From NCBI RefSeq assembly GCF_021353265.1, contig NZ_JAJTWU010000002.1, positions 620,001-684,000 on the forward strand: a stretch of 64,000 bases of DNA. The letters are read 5' to 3'. Numbering within the stretch: position 1 is the first letter of the stretch; each line of letters begins with the position of its first letter. Positions 26,905-35,790 of this stretch are shown here, piece by piece. This DNA is from Pelomonas cellulosilytica (GTDB lineage: Bacteria > Pseudomonadota > Gammaproteobacteria > Burkholderiales > Burkholderiaceae_C). The translations under genes and the position numbers were made by a program. The notes beneath the pieces were generated by a model. It had not been told where the DNA came from. It was given only the letters and a program-made list of their open reading frames with translations, and did no database searches.

Positions 26905-28968
26905 GTGGCTGAATCTCAGCTGCCCGAGACTGTGCGCGTGGCGGTCGACGCGCCGCAGCACAGCGGGCTGACGGCGCCACTTGACTATGCGAGTGAGCAG
27001 GCGCTCGCCCCCGGCTCGTTGGTGCGGGTGCCGCTGGGCAGGCGAGAGCTGCTGGGCGTCGTCTGGCCTGGCGAGGCCGCCGCGCCGGACGTGGCCTTGC
27101 GACCCGTCGCCGCCGTGTTCGACGCCCTGCCTCCGCTGGGGCAGGACTGGTGCCGGTTGCTGGAGTTCGCCGCCGGCTATTACCAGCGCAGCGTTGGCGA
27201 GCTGTCCAGCGCCGTGCTGCCGCCGCAGCTGCGCGAGTTATCGCCGGATCAGCTCGCCGCGAGGCTGCGCAAGCTGGAGCGCAAGGCGGCCAAGAGTGCG
27301 GCGCCCACCGAGCCAGCCCGGCCGGTGCTGAACGGCGAACAGGCCGAGGCCGTTGCCCGCATCGAGGCACAGCGGGCCTCCGCCGTGCCGAAGCCGCTGC
27401 TGCTGTTTGGCGTGACCGGCAGCGGCAAGACCGAGGTCTACCTGCGCGCGGCCGAGGCAGCGCTGGCCGCCGGCCGGCAGGTGCTCGTGCTCGTGCCCGA
27501 GATCAACCTGACGCCGCAGCTCGAGGCGCGCTTCACCGAGCGCTTCGCGGCGCTGCTGCCCGAGCCGCTGGCCATCGTGTCGCTGCACAGCGCGCTGACG
27601 CCGGCACAGCGCCTGCAGAACTGGCTGGCGGCCCACCTCGGTCGGGCACGCCTGGTGCTGGGCACGCGGCTGGCCGTCTTCGCCTCGCTGCCGGATCTGG
27701 GCCTCATCGTCGTCGACGAGGAGCATGATCCCTCGTACAAGCAGCAGGACGGCGCCCGCTACTCCGCGCGAGACCTGGCCGTGTGGCGCGCGCATGACCT
27801 GAAGGTTCCCGTCGTGCTGGGCTCGGCCACGCCGTCGCTGGAGAGCTGGCAGCACGCGGAGTCGGGCCGTTATGAACGGCTGACAATGAAGCTGCGCGCG
27901 GCCGGGGGCGACTTGCCTCGGGTGCGGCTGTTCGATATGAAATCGCTGGCGGCCACACCCGGCGTCACGACGGCGCTGACCGCGCCGCTGCTGGGGGCAC
28001 TGCGAGAACGACTGGACCGCGGCGAGCAAAGCCTCGTGTTCCTGAACCGACGGGGCTACGCCCCGGTGCTGCACTGCGGCGAGTGCCAGTGGAAGAGCGA
28101 CTGCCCGCACTGCAGCGCGTGGCGTGTCTTCCACAAGCGCGACCGCACGCTGCGCTGCCACCATTGCGGCTTCACCGAGCGCGTGCCGAGCGCCTGCCCC
28201 AACTGCGGCAACCACGACATCGCGCCCATCGGCCGCGGCACCGAGCGGCTGGAGGAGCAGCTGGCCGAGGCCCTGCCCGGCGCACGTGTGCTGCGCATCG
28301 ACGCCGACTCCACGCGTCGCAAGGGTGAGCTGGAGGCCCAGTTGAAGGCCGTGCATGACGGCGATGTGGACATCCTCGTCGGCACACAGATGATCACCAA
28401 GGGGCACGACTTCCAGCGCATCCGCTTCGTCGCCGCGGTGAACCCGGACGGCGCGCTGTTCAGCAGCGATTTCCGCGCGCCTGAGCGGCTGTTCGCGCTG
28501 CTGATGCAGGCCGGCGGGCGGGCTGGGCGGGGCGCCTCCGGCGAGCATCCGGCCGAGATGTGGGTGCAGACCTGGCATCGCGACCATGCGCTTTACCAGG
28601 CGCTGGCGCGGCACGACTACGTGCGCTTCGCGACCGACCAACTGGCCGAACGCCGCTCGGCCAGCCTGCCGCCGTTCTCACATCTGGCGTTGCTGCGGGC
28701 CGAGGCGCGGACCGCGGAAGCGGCGCAGGCCTTCCTGGCGGCCGCGGCTGAGCTGGTGCAGGACGCCGAGGTGCTGGTCTACCCGCCGGTGCCTCATGCC
28801 GTCGCGCGCGTCGCCGACGTGGAGCGCATGCAGATGCTGGTGGAGGCGGGGCAGCGCGCGCGGTTGCAGGCCCGGCTTCGGGCCTGGATGCCGGCGCTGA
28901 TCGCGCTGAAGAAGGAGCACAAGGCCGTGCTCCGGTGGGCCGTGGATGTGGATCCGCTGGCTATCTGA
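26905..28968 (+). CDS. priA: primosomal protein N', replication restart helicase
   Basis: 687 residues from a GTG start. The N-terminal DNA-binding part starts VRVAVDAPQHSGLTAPLDY. Walker A GVTGSGKT at 169-176 and the DEEHD box follow. Two zinc clusters are built from CGECQWKSDCPHC and CHHCGF with CPNCGN. FQRIRFVAAVNPDGAL and the AGRAGRG motif VI are present. PriA reloads the replisome at stalled forks. It is slightly shorter than the 730-residue E. coli protein, mainly at the N-terminus. Ends 10 bp from the convergent gene. Confidence 0.95.
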   Translation: MAESQLPETVRVAVDAPQHSGLTAPLDYASEQALAPGSLVRVPLGRRELLGVVWPGEAAAPDVALRPVAAVFDALPPLGQDWCRLLEFAAGYYQRSVGELSSAVLPPQLRELSPDQLAARLRKLERKAAKSAAPTEPARPVLNGEQAEAVARIEAQRASAVPKPLLLFGVTGSGKTEVYLRAAEAALAAGRQVLVLVPEINLTPQLEARFTERFAALLPEPLAIVSLHSALTPAQRLQNWLAAHLGRARLVLGTRLAVFASLPDLGLIVVDEEHDPSYKQQDGARYSARDLAVWRAHDLKVPVVLGSATPSLESWQHAESGRYERLTMKLRAAGGDLPRVRLFDMKSLAATPGVTTALTAPLLGALRERLDRGEQSLVFLNRRGYAPVLHCGECQWKSDCPHCSAWRVFHKRDRTLRCHHCGFTERVPSACPNCGNHDIAPIGRGTERLEEQLAEALPGARVLRIDADSTRRKGELEAQLKAVHDGDVDILVGTQMITKGHDFQRIRFVAAVNPDGALFSSDFRAPERLFALLMQAGGRAGRGASGEHPAEMWVQTWHRDHALYQALARHDYVRFATDQLAERRSASLPPFSHLALLRAEARTAEAAQAFLAAAAELVQDAEVLVYPPVPHAVARVADVERMQMLVEAGQRARLQARLRAWMPALIALKKEHKAVLRWAVDVDPLAI

Positions 28969-28978
28969 CGGCGGGTGA

Positions 28979-29332
28979 TCAGCGGCGCGGGGCTTGTCCC
29001 AGCGTGCTGGCGAGTGCCGCGGCGCGGCGTTGCTGTTCCTGGCGGCGCAGCGCGCGGCCGACGGGGCGGTAGAGGGCGAGGGCCAGTGCACCCAGGCCGA
29101 TGGCCAGCGTGCCGGCATCAAGGTCCATCGGCAGGCCGGTGGCGTCGGTGTCGACCGGCGCTTCGGCCGGTTCCCAGCGGCGGTTGTTCAGCGCGCCGAA
29201 GCCGCCGCCCAGGCGGCCGGCGTCGGCCATGACGACGGCGGCACCGTCACTCGCGGCGTGGGGCTCACGAGTGGCGCCGGCGAAGGTGGACGAGCTCAGG
29301 GCAGCGAGGGCAGCAAGGAGAACGGCTTTCAT
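28979..29332 (-). CDS. hypothetical exported protein with C-terminal membrane helix
   Basis: 117 residues. The N-terminal 18 residues form a signal peptide (MKAVLLAALAALSSSTFAG). A polar middle with GRLGGGFGALNNRRWEP follows, then a hydrophobic helix near 73-90 (DAGTLAIGLGALALALYRP) and a basic Arg/Gln tail. The helix-plus-arginine end is reminiscent of a sorting tail but no PEP motif is present. I do not recognise a family. It runs convergently to priA and upstream of it lies a 114-bp gap to rep. Confidence 0.6.
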   Translation of the reverse strand: MKAVLLAALAALSSSTFAGATREPHAASDGAAVVMADAGRLGGGFGALNNRRWEPAEAPVDTDATGLPMDLDAGTLAIGLGALALALYRPVGRALRRQEQQRRAAALASTLGQAPRR

Positions 29333-29446
29333 GATGCGGGGCCTACCGTGAGGAAGAGGAAGAACTGAAACGGATTGTTCCCAGCCTAGCGCGGCAAGGC
29401 TGTGAAGACTTCACACGCTTCGGGGGATCCCCCGTGAATGGGCGAT

Positions 29447-31507
29447 TCAGCCGCTCTTTTCGTCGTCTCGCGCCGCGGCCTTGGCGGCAAATTCGGCGCG
29501 AATCCGTTTCAGCTTCTCACGCGGGTCCTCGCGGTTGCCGGCCTCGTGAAGCTTCATTTCGGCCAGGAAGCGGCTCGGAATCCCCACGACGGTGTCGCGG
29601 CCTTTCTTGCGCCGGCGCAGTGTGGAGACCGCCAGTGTCGTGCGCGCCCGCGTGATACCCACGTACATGAGCCGCCGCTCCTCCTGCAGCGCCTCGGCCG
29701 TCATCTCTTCCTCATCCCGTTTGAACGGCAGCAGGCCCTCGTTGACGCCCGCCAGCACGACGTGCGGCCATTCCAGCCCCTTGGACGCGTGCAGCGTCGT
29801 CAGCGTCACTTGATCCTGCTCCTCGCCACGCTCGGCAAGCGACAGGATGACGGAGATCGTCTGCGCCACGTCCAGCACGCTCTGCTTGGGCTCGGTGAAG
29901 CTGACGCCGCCTTCCTCGCTGTGCTGACCGCCGCAGCGCTTGGCGATCCAGTCGACGAAGTCCAGCACATTGCCCCAGCGCGCCTGCGCGACCTTCTCGT
30001 TCTCCTCGCTGTCGATGAGGTGGGCCTCGTAGCCGATGTCCTTCAGCCACTCGGTCAGCATCGCATGCGCGGCGGTGTGGCCTTCGGTGTGCTTGGCCTT
30101 GTACTGCAGCTCGTTCACGGTGCGGCCGAACTCGTGCAGCTGCGCCAGCGCCCGTGCCGTGACGGCCGTGGCCAGGCTCTCGGAGAACAGCGCCTCGAAC
30201 ATGCTGCACTTCCACTGCGCCGAGAAGGTGCCCAGGGCGCCCAGCGTCGTATGGCCGATGCCGCGCTTCGGGGTCGTCACCGCGCGCAGGAAGGCCGGGT
30301 CATCGTCCTGGTTCACCAGCAGGCGCAGCCAGGCGCACAAGTCCTTGATCTCGGCCTTGTCGAAGAAGCTCTGGCCGCCCGACACCTTGTACGGGATCTG
30401 CGCGCGGCGCAGCGCCTGCTCGAACACGCGGGCCTGGTGGTTGGCGCGGTAGAGGATGGCGAAATCCTTGAAGGCCGGACCCTTGCCATCGGCGCGCAGC
30501 TGCTGGATGCGGGCCACAGCGCGCTCGGCCTCGTGCTCCTCGCCGTCGGCCTCCAGCAGCGCGATGGGCTCGCCGTCGCCATATTCGCTCCACAGCTTCT
30601 TCTCGAACAGCTTGGGGTTGCCGGCGATGACGTTGTTGGCCGCGCGCAGGATGCTGCCCGTCGAGCGGTAGTTCTGCTCCAGCGGGATGACCTTGAGCGC
30701 CGGGTAGTCCTGCGGCAGCCGCTTCAGGTTTTCGATCGTCGCGCCGCGCCAGCCGTAGATGGACTGGTCGTCATCGCCCACGGCGGTGAACATGCCGCGC
30801 TCGCCCACCAGCGCCTTCAGCAGTTCGTACTGCACGGCGTTGGTGTCCTGGTATTCGTCCACCAGTACGTAGCGCAGCTTGTCCCGCCATTTGTCGCGCG
30901 CTTCGGCGTCGGTCGTCAGCAGCTTCAGCGGCAGCGTGATGAGGTCGTCGAAGTCCACTGCCTGGTAGGCGGCGAGGCGTTCCTGGTAACGAACCATCAC
31001 TGCGGCGGCCGAACGCTCGTCCTCGTCCGCGGCGATCTGCGCGGCCTGAAGCGGGCCGATGCCCTGGTTCTTCCACAGCGAGATCGTCCACTGCCAGCGC
31101 TGCGCCTGCTTGGCGTCCGTCGTGCTGCCGGCGTCCTTCAGCACGTTCAGCACGTCGTCGCTGTCCAGGATGGAGAACTGCTCCTTCAACCCGAGCCGCG
31201 TGCCCTCCTCGCGCAGCAGCCGCACGCCCAGTGAGTGGAAGGTCGAGATCGCCAGGTCCTTGGCCGCCCTGTTGCCGACGAGCTGCTTGGCCCGCTCGCG
31301 CATCTCCTGCGCGGCCTTGTTCGTGAACGTGATGGCGGCGATCTGGCTTGATCGGTAGCCCGACGCGAGCAGCTGGGCGATCTTCGTCGTGATGACGCGC
31401 GTCTTGCCCGAGCCCGCGCCGGCGATGACGAGGCAGGGGCCGCTCAGATGGTGGACGGCTTCGAGCTGGGCCGGGTTGAGGCCGGCGGCCGGGGGTGCTG
31501 CGGACAT
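29447..31507 (-). CDS. rep: UvrD/Rep-type ATP-dependent DNA helicase
   Basis: 686 residues. NPAQLEAV Q-motif equivalent at 11-18, Walker A AGAGSGKT at 29-36, DEYQDTN, the GDDDQSIYGWRGA motif III and the C-terminal LTTLHASKGLEW with RRLMYVGITRA are in order. Length and the very compact N-terminus match betaproteobacterial Rep rather than UvrD (about 750-780 residues). A superfamily 1 helicase moving 3' to 5' that clears protein roadblocks ahead of forks. Rep works with PriA in restart, and the two genes lie near each other here. Confidence 0.92.
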   Translation of the reverse strand: MSAAPPAAGLNPAQLEAVHHLSGPCLVIAGAGSGKTRVITTKIAQLLASGYRSSQIAAITFTNKAAQEMRERAKQLVGNRAAKDLAISTFHSLGVRLLREEGTRLGLKEQFSILDSDDVLNVLKDAGSTTDAKQAQRWQWTISLWKNQGIGPLQAAQIAADEDERSAAAVMVRYQERLAAYQAVDFDDLITLPLKLLTTDAEARDKWRDKLRYVLVDEYQDTNAVQYELLKALVGERGMFTAVGDDDQSIYGWRGATIENLKRLPQDYPALKVIPLEQNYRSTGSILRAANNVIAGNPKLFEKKLWSEYGDGEPIALLEADGEEHEAERAVARIQQLRADGKGPAFKDFAILYRANHQARVFEQALRRAQIPYKVSGGQSFFDKAEIKDLCAWLRLLVNQDDDPAFLRAVTTPKRGIGHTTLGALGTFSAQWKCSMFEALFSESLATAVTARALAQLHEFGRTVNELQYKAKHTEGHTAAHAMLTEWLKDIGYEAHLIDSEENEKVAQARWGNVLDFVDWIAKRCGGQHSEEGGVSFTEPKQSVLDVAQTISVILSLAERGEEQDQVTLTTLHASKGLEWPHVVLAGVNEGLLPFKRDEEEMTAEALQEERRLMYVGITRARTTLAVSTLRRRKKGRDTVVGIPSRFLAEMKLHEAGNREDPREKLKRIRAEFAAKAAARDDEKSG

Positions 31508-31524
31508 GGGGCGCGGATCATAGG

Positions 31525-31821
31525 ATGGCTCAGCATCTGGGCGCGAAGTCGCTGCCTGACGTTCAGGAGATCTTCAAATGCGCCTCGAACGCCCTTGGAA
31601 CCGATGCCTACGGACGGCCACGCTTGCCCAGCGGTCATGAGCCGGGCGACCTTCCGCTCAACTATCTAAAGTCGTTGTGGCCCGCGCTCCTGCCCGCGGT
31701 TCGAATGCTTTGCGAGGAGCCGAAGAACTGGCACATCCTCTGTGGCCTGGCCATTCAGCAGGCGCTGGAGTGGGGCAAGGGGGTGATCGACCCGGAGCTC
31801 GAGCTGCGCATTGTCATGTAG
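31525..31821 (+). CDS. small hypothetical protein
   Basis: 98 residues from the ATG at 31525. The sequence is amphipathic with no export signal; LKSLWPALLPAVRMLCEEP and HILCGLAIQQALEWGKGV look like two helices. I recognise no family. Codon composition is less GC-biased than its neighbours but the composition is protein-like. Its start codon is only 17 bp from the divergent rep start, which leaves no room for two promoters, so the true start may be further in. No ribosome site stands out. Confidence 0.45.
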   Translation: MAQHLGAKSLPDVQEIFKCASNALGTDAYGRPRLPSGHEPGDLPLNYLKSLWPALLPAVRMLCEEPKNWHILCGLAIQQALEWGKGVIDPELELRIVM

Positions 31822-31884
31822 AGCGCTATTCCGAGGTCGAAGGTGGATATCGGCAGTCTGGCAGGTTAGGTGCATGCGGGGCGG

Positions 31885-34485
31885 TCAGGCCACTCGGGCA
31901 ACACCTTCCCCGGGCAATGCCCTCAACCCCAACCCCAGCAGCAGTAGCGTGAAGAACAGGAAGCCGATGCGCGCGGCATCGAGCTGGCTGTCGAACGCGC
32001 CGACCGTGCCGAAGCCGATCAGCGCAGCGAAGATGGCCGGCGCCAGCGGGTGGTCGCGGCCGCGGCCGAAGCTCAGTCGCGCCAGCGCCAGCACGTAGAT
32101 GCTGCCCATCAGCGCCAGTCCCAGCAGGCCTTGCTCGAACAGCACATGCAGCGCCACGTTCTTGATGTGCCAGGGCAGGTGGTGGCGGTCGCTGGAGAAG
32201 AACCAACGGGCCATCTCGCGGTTGAAGTCGCCATTGACGAGCAACGCATGGCCTTGCGCGTCCTGCACCGCCACGCGCGCGATGTCGACGCGCGCGCCCT
32301 GCGTGTCCAGCGCCATCGAGAACGTGACGAAGCGCGGCGCCCACCAGTCGCCACCCATGGCCGGCGCGTTGCCGAGCTGCACCTGGCGCGTCTCCCAGCC
32401 GGGCGGGCTGCCGGTCGGGCTGCCCTCCTGGCGCAGCGGCTTGAGCAGCTGTTCCGTGCCGATGCAATCGGCCGGGTAGATCAGGTTCTTCTCGCAGATC
32501 TGCAGCACGATCTGCGCATCGCTCGCCGTGCGGCTGACCAGCGTCAGCGTGACCGGGCCGGGCGATGGCGCCGCGATGCGCTGGCTGACGCGGAACTGCT
32601 CGCCGCTGCCCAGCATGTGCTGGCCGGCGGTCAGCGCGAGGTAGGCCTCGCCCTCGTCGGTGCGCAGCCGGTAGTCGCCCGCCCGGGAGCTGAGCGGTCC
32701 TTCGTACAGGTTGCTGCTGACGAAACGGCCCGTGCCCTTGCCAAACAGCCATTGCCGCCCGCCGTGTAGCAGGCGCAGGCTCTCGTGCCAGTGCGTCAGC
32801 CGGGTCTGGCCGTCTTCCTTCCAGCTGGCGAGGCGGTCCCGCAGGTAGCCACCGCCGCCCAGTGCCGCGACGACCGACAGCACCAGCAGCAAGCCCGTCA
32901 CTAGCAGCGCCCGCTTGCGCCAGCCGGCCTTGCCGCGGTGGCCGGCGCCCTGCAGCGGCCACAGGCGTGGCTCCACCAGCATGGCCGCCCACAGGCCGCC
33001 AAGGGCCAGGCCCGCGGCCAGCGACGTCCAGCGGCCTGCCGTGCCGCCCCAGTAGTCCGCCACGATGACCATCGTGGCCAGCAGCCAGAACCAGCACGTC
33101 GTCACGAGCAGCACGTAGACGGGACGTGTCTGCGTGGGCTCGTCGCGCCAGCGCAGCGCGGCACAGCACATCAGCGCGACGGCGTTGAGTACGTAGGCGG
33201 CCTTGGGCACCGCCATCGACAGCGCCCAGCTCGCACCGCCCAGCAGCAGCGCCAGCACGCCGCCCATCAGCACCGCCATGATGCGTTGGCCCAGGCTAGG
33301 CCGCCAGAGGCTGGCCGGCATGGTCAGCAGGATGATCATGACGAAGAACAGCGCCAGCAGCCCGCGGTAGCCGCCCCCGCCGAACACCAGCATGGCGGCC
33401 AGGCCAAAGGCACCCGCCATCGCCAGCGCGCCGAGCTTGGCCAGGCGCGGCAGCGGCTCGTCCACCGGCCCCAACGTGCTGTCAATGTGGCTGCTCTCGG
33501 CGCCCGAGGCCGCGGCGCGACGGCGTTGCGCATCGGCCAGCAGCACCATGGGCACCAGGCCCAGCGGCAGCGCCAGGTAGACGCCGCGCGAGAACGTCGT
33601 CAGCACCGCATAGGCCGCCAGCAGCGCGATGCCCAGGCCGATGGCGAAGCGCCACGGCGAGCGCGTGCGCAGCAACGCCAGCAGCGCGAACGGCAGCGTC
33701 ATGACGAGGAAGCCGTCCAGCGCGGCGCCTCCCACATGCATTTCCCAGAACAGCGCCGTCGTGCGGTAGTCGGTGGAGAAGTCCAGCAGGCCCGTGTAGG
33801 CCAGGCGCTCCCACAGTGCCGACGCGCTGCCGCCGGCCAGTGCGAGCACCAGCCCCAGCAGCAGGCCGCGCGAGAAGCCCCGGGGCCGCGCGGCGGCGGC
33901 GGCCGTCCACAGCGGCAGCAGCGCCAGCACGAGGAACAGCGCCTTGGCGTTGCGCACCGAGTTCATCGCCTCGTGGTAACCGTGAAACCAGCCGAAGTGG
34001 AAGCCGCCGGCGTCGGCAAAGCCGCGCTTGACGCTCCACAGCAGCGACAGCGCGAGTGCGCCGACCAGTACGACGGTGGCCGTCGAATACACCAGCCCGT
34101 GTCGCCACGCCGGCGCGCGGTCGCGGGCGTTGAGCTGCAGCGCATAGGCCAGGTAGCCGCCGCAGCCGCAGGCGGTGACGAGCAGGTCCTGCTCCTCGAA
34201 CGTGATCCAGCCGCTCCACGGCGCCAGGCCGATCAGCGGCAGCGGCGCCAGCAGCAACACTGGAGTCTTCACCCAGAAGACGGCGGCCGCCAGCGCGCAC
34301 GCGCCCCAGGCCGTCAGCGCCAGCGGGCCGGACAACGGGTGGTGCCAGGCCAGCACCAGACCCAGCAGGCCGAGCGCCAGCCCCGCCATGAGGGCGAACC
34401 ACTGTGTCTTGGAGGCGGGCAGGCGCAGCTGCAGCTCTCCGAGGCCCATCAGGCCCGCTACGGGCGCCATGCCGACGGCTGCCAT
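31885..34485 (-). CDS. O-antigen ligase / Wzy polymerase-like large membrane protein
   Basis: 866 residues. About twelve hydrophobic segments occupy residues 25-530, including the LTTFSRGVYLAL motif that marks the Wzy_C/O-antigen-ligase family. A large hydrophilic, beta-rich domain follows at about 540-755, then KNVALHVLFEQGLLGL (the family's second motif) and two or three closing helices to residue 850. The order fits a ligase with an enlarged periplasmic loop. It probably joins or exports a surface polysaccharide, which would suit the PEP-CTERM proteins in the window. Ordinary ligases have 400-500 residues, so this one is double size. Confidence 0.75.
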   Translation of the reverse strand: MAAVGMAPVAGLMGLGELQLRLPASKTQWFALMAGLALGLLGLVLAWHHPLSGPLALTAWGACALAAAVFWVKTPVLLLAPLPLIGLAPWSGWITFEEQDLLVTACGCGGYLAYALQLNARDRAPAWRHGLVYSTATVVLVGALALSLLWSVKRGFADAGGFHFGWFHGYHEAMNSVRNAKALFLVLALLPLWTAAAAARPRGFSRGLLLGLVLALAGGSASALWERLAYTGLLDFSTDYRTTALFWEMHVGGAALDGFLVMTLPFALLALLRTRSPWRFAIGLGIALLAAYAVLTTFSRGVYLALPLGLVPMVLLADAQRRRAAASGAESSHIDSTLGPVDEPLPRLAKLGALAMAGAFGLAAMLVFGGGGYRGLLALFFVMIILLTMPASLWRPSLGQRIMAVLMGGVLALLLGGASWALSMAVPKAAYVLNAVALMCCAALRWRDEPTQTRPVYVLLVTTCWFWLLATMVIVADYWGGTAGRWTSLAAGLALGGLWAAMLVEPRLWPLQGAGHRGKAGWRKRALLVTGLLLVLSVVAALGGGGYLRDRLASWKEDGQTRLTHWHESLRLLHGGRQWLFGKGTGRFVSSNLYEGPLSSRAGDYRLRTDEGEAYLALTAGQHMLGSGEQFRVSQRIAAPSPGPVTLTLVSRTASDAQIVLQICEKNLIYPADCIGTEQLLKPLRQEGSPTGSPPGWETRQVQLGNAPAMGGDWWAPRFVTFSMALDTQGARVDIARVAVQDAQGHALLVNGDFNREMARWFFSSDRHHLPWHIKNVALHVLFEQGLLGLALMGSIYVLALARLSFGRGRDHPLAPAIFAALIGFGTVGAFDSQLDAARIGFLFFTLLLLGLGLRALPGEGVARVA

Positions 34486-34674
34486 CAGGCCGCGTGCCGC
34501 TGTCCGGCGTTGCGCGTCACGGCCGCCGGATCGTCAGCGACCTGTCGGCGGGCGTTGACCAGGGGAGCGAGCAGCGGCGTACGGCGGGCCATGGCGGATC
34601 CGGAAGTGGGGACCGCATTGTTGCCCAGCACCCCGGTCAGGCGCATCCCGGAAACCCCGTTGCCGGGCGGCAGG

Positions 34675-35625
34675 TCAGGCGCGTCTCTGCACCGGCCAGA
34701 ACCAGCGCTTCCACCACGCCGGCCGCGGTGCGGACTCGGTCGTGGCGGTGCGCGGCGGGCTCAGGCGCAGCCAGTCCCGCAGTTCGTCGGCCAGCCCCTC
34801 GGCGCCGCGCGTGCGCAGGTCGGGAGACTCGGCCATCGTGGCGTAAAGCAGTGCATCGAGCTTGACGCGTTGCTCCTCGCCCAGCGACGGCCAGGCCTGA
34901 GTCACGCTGGCGCGCAGAGGCGCCAGGCCGCGCGGCGTGTCCTCCCAGCCGCAGATCACCATGCGGGCGAACGCGCCGAGCCCGTAGACCTCGCTGGCCA
35001 GGCTGGGCGGCCCGCCAGCACGCCGCTCCGGCGCGACGAAGGCTGGCGCGGCACCCAGGCTCAGGCCGCGGTCGAAGGGGTCGGTGGGGTCCGGGATGCG
35101 GGCCAGACCCAGCCCCATCAGGCGAACGCTGCCGTGCGGCCCCAGCCACACCATGGCCGGGTCCAGCTCGGTCAGCAGCCAGCCCTGTTGGTGCGCCGAG
35201 CGCAGCGCCTCGCAGAGCTGGATCAGCAGCTCGATGCGCTCGCGCAGGCCCAGCTGCGGCAGGCGCGGCAGCAGCGGCTCGCCGTGTTCGCCTTCGACGA
35301 TCAGGTACGGATGGGCGTCGGGTGTCACGCCGCTGTCACTGGGCACGGCGATGTGAGCGTGTTGCAGCCGGGCCAGGTCGCCCGCCTGGTCGGCGTAGCG
35401 GAGCATGACGCCCGCGCCCTGATCGCTGCGGTCCAGCACCAGCACGGCCGCCTTCTGCGTGGTGGCCAGCGCATGGTGGGCGCTGTACCACTGCCCCGCG
35501 TGGGCCTGCTCGCCATCGGCCAGCGGCCGCTCCAGCCGCCACACGCCGAGCACCTGGCCTTCGTCCAAGGGAGCGGCGGCAGCGGGCGGCGGCAGTGAGA
35601 GGTTGGGCATGCGCATGCGCGGCAT
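34675..35625 (-). CDS. degenerate serine/threonine protein kinase (pseudokinase-like)
   Basis: 316 residues. The fold order of an Hanks-type kinase can be traced, but the catalytic residues are gone: HRDLKPxN is LTELDPAM at 151-158, DFG is GLG at 171-173, and the beta3 lysine region reads VLVLD. The activation-segment end FVAPE at 196-200 and helix F (SEVYGLG) remain. Residues 300-311 (RPAWWKRWFWPV) are basic and aromatic, which may bind the membrane surface. It lies 190 bp upstream of the ligase-like gene on the same strand. Phosphotransfer is improbable; a binding or scaffold role is the inference. Confidence 0.72.
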   Translation of the reverse strand: MPRMRMPNLSLPPPAAAAPLDEGQVLGVWRLERPLADGEQAHAGQWYSAHHALATTQKAAVLVLDRSDQGAGVMLRYADQAGDLARLQHAHIAVPSDSGVTPDAHPYLIVEGEHGEPLLPRLPQLGLRERIELLIQLCEALRSAHQQGWLLTELDPAMVWLGPHGSVRLMGLGLARIPDPTDPFDRGLSLGAAPAFVAPERRAGGPPSLASEVYGLGAFARMVICGWEDTPRGLAPLRASVTQAWPSLGEEQRVKLDALLYATMAESPDLRTRGAEGLADELRDWLRLSPPRTATTESAPRPAWWKRWFWPVQRRA

Positions 35626-35790
35626 ATTAGGGGTGACCCGTAGCCCCGGCCATCCCCCAGCTGCGGCAAAGCCTTCCGGCTGCGGATTCGCTCACGGCCA
35701 GGATGCGTCGTCTTTGTGACGATGCGTTGCGGCTGCTTGCGCTCGCCCGGTGGCCGACCCGCCGAACGTCAGCCCGCGACGCGCACGGCT

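Noticed and set aside
32938-35598. 886-residue plus-strand open frame opposite the ligase-like and kinase-like genes
   Set aside because: Same type of Arg/Gln-rich low-complexity shadow, spanning two real genes and the gap between them, with no ribosome site or motif.
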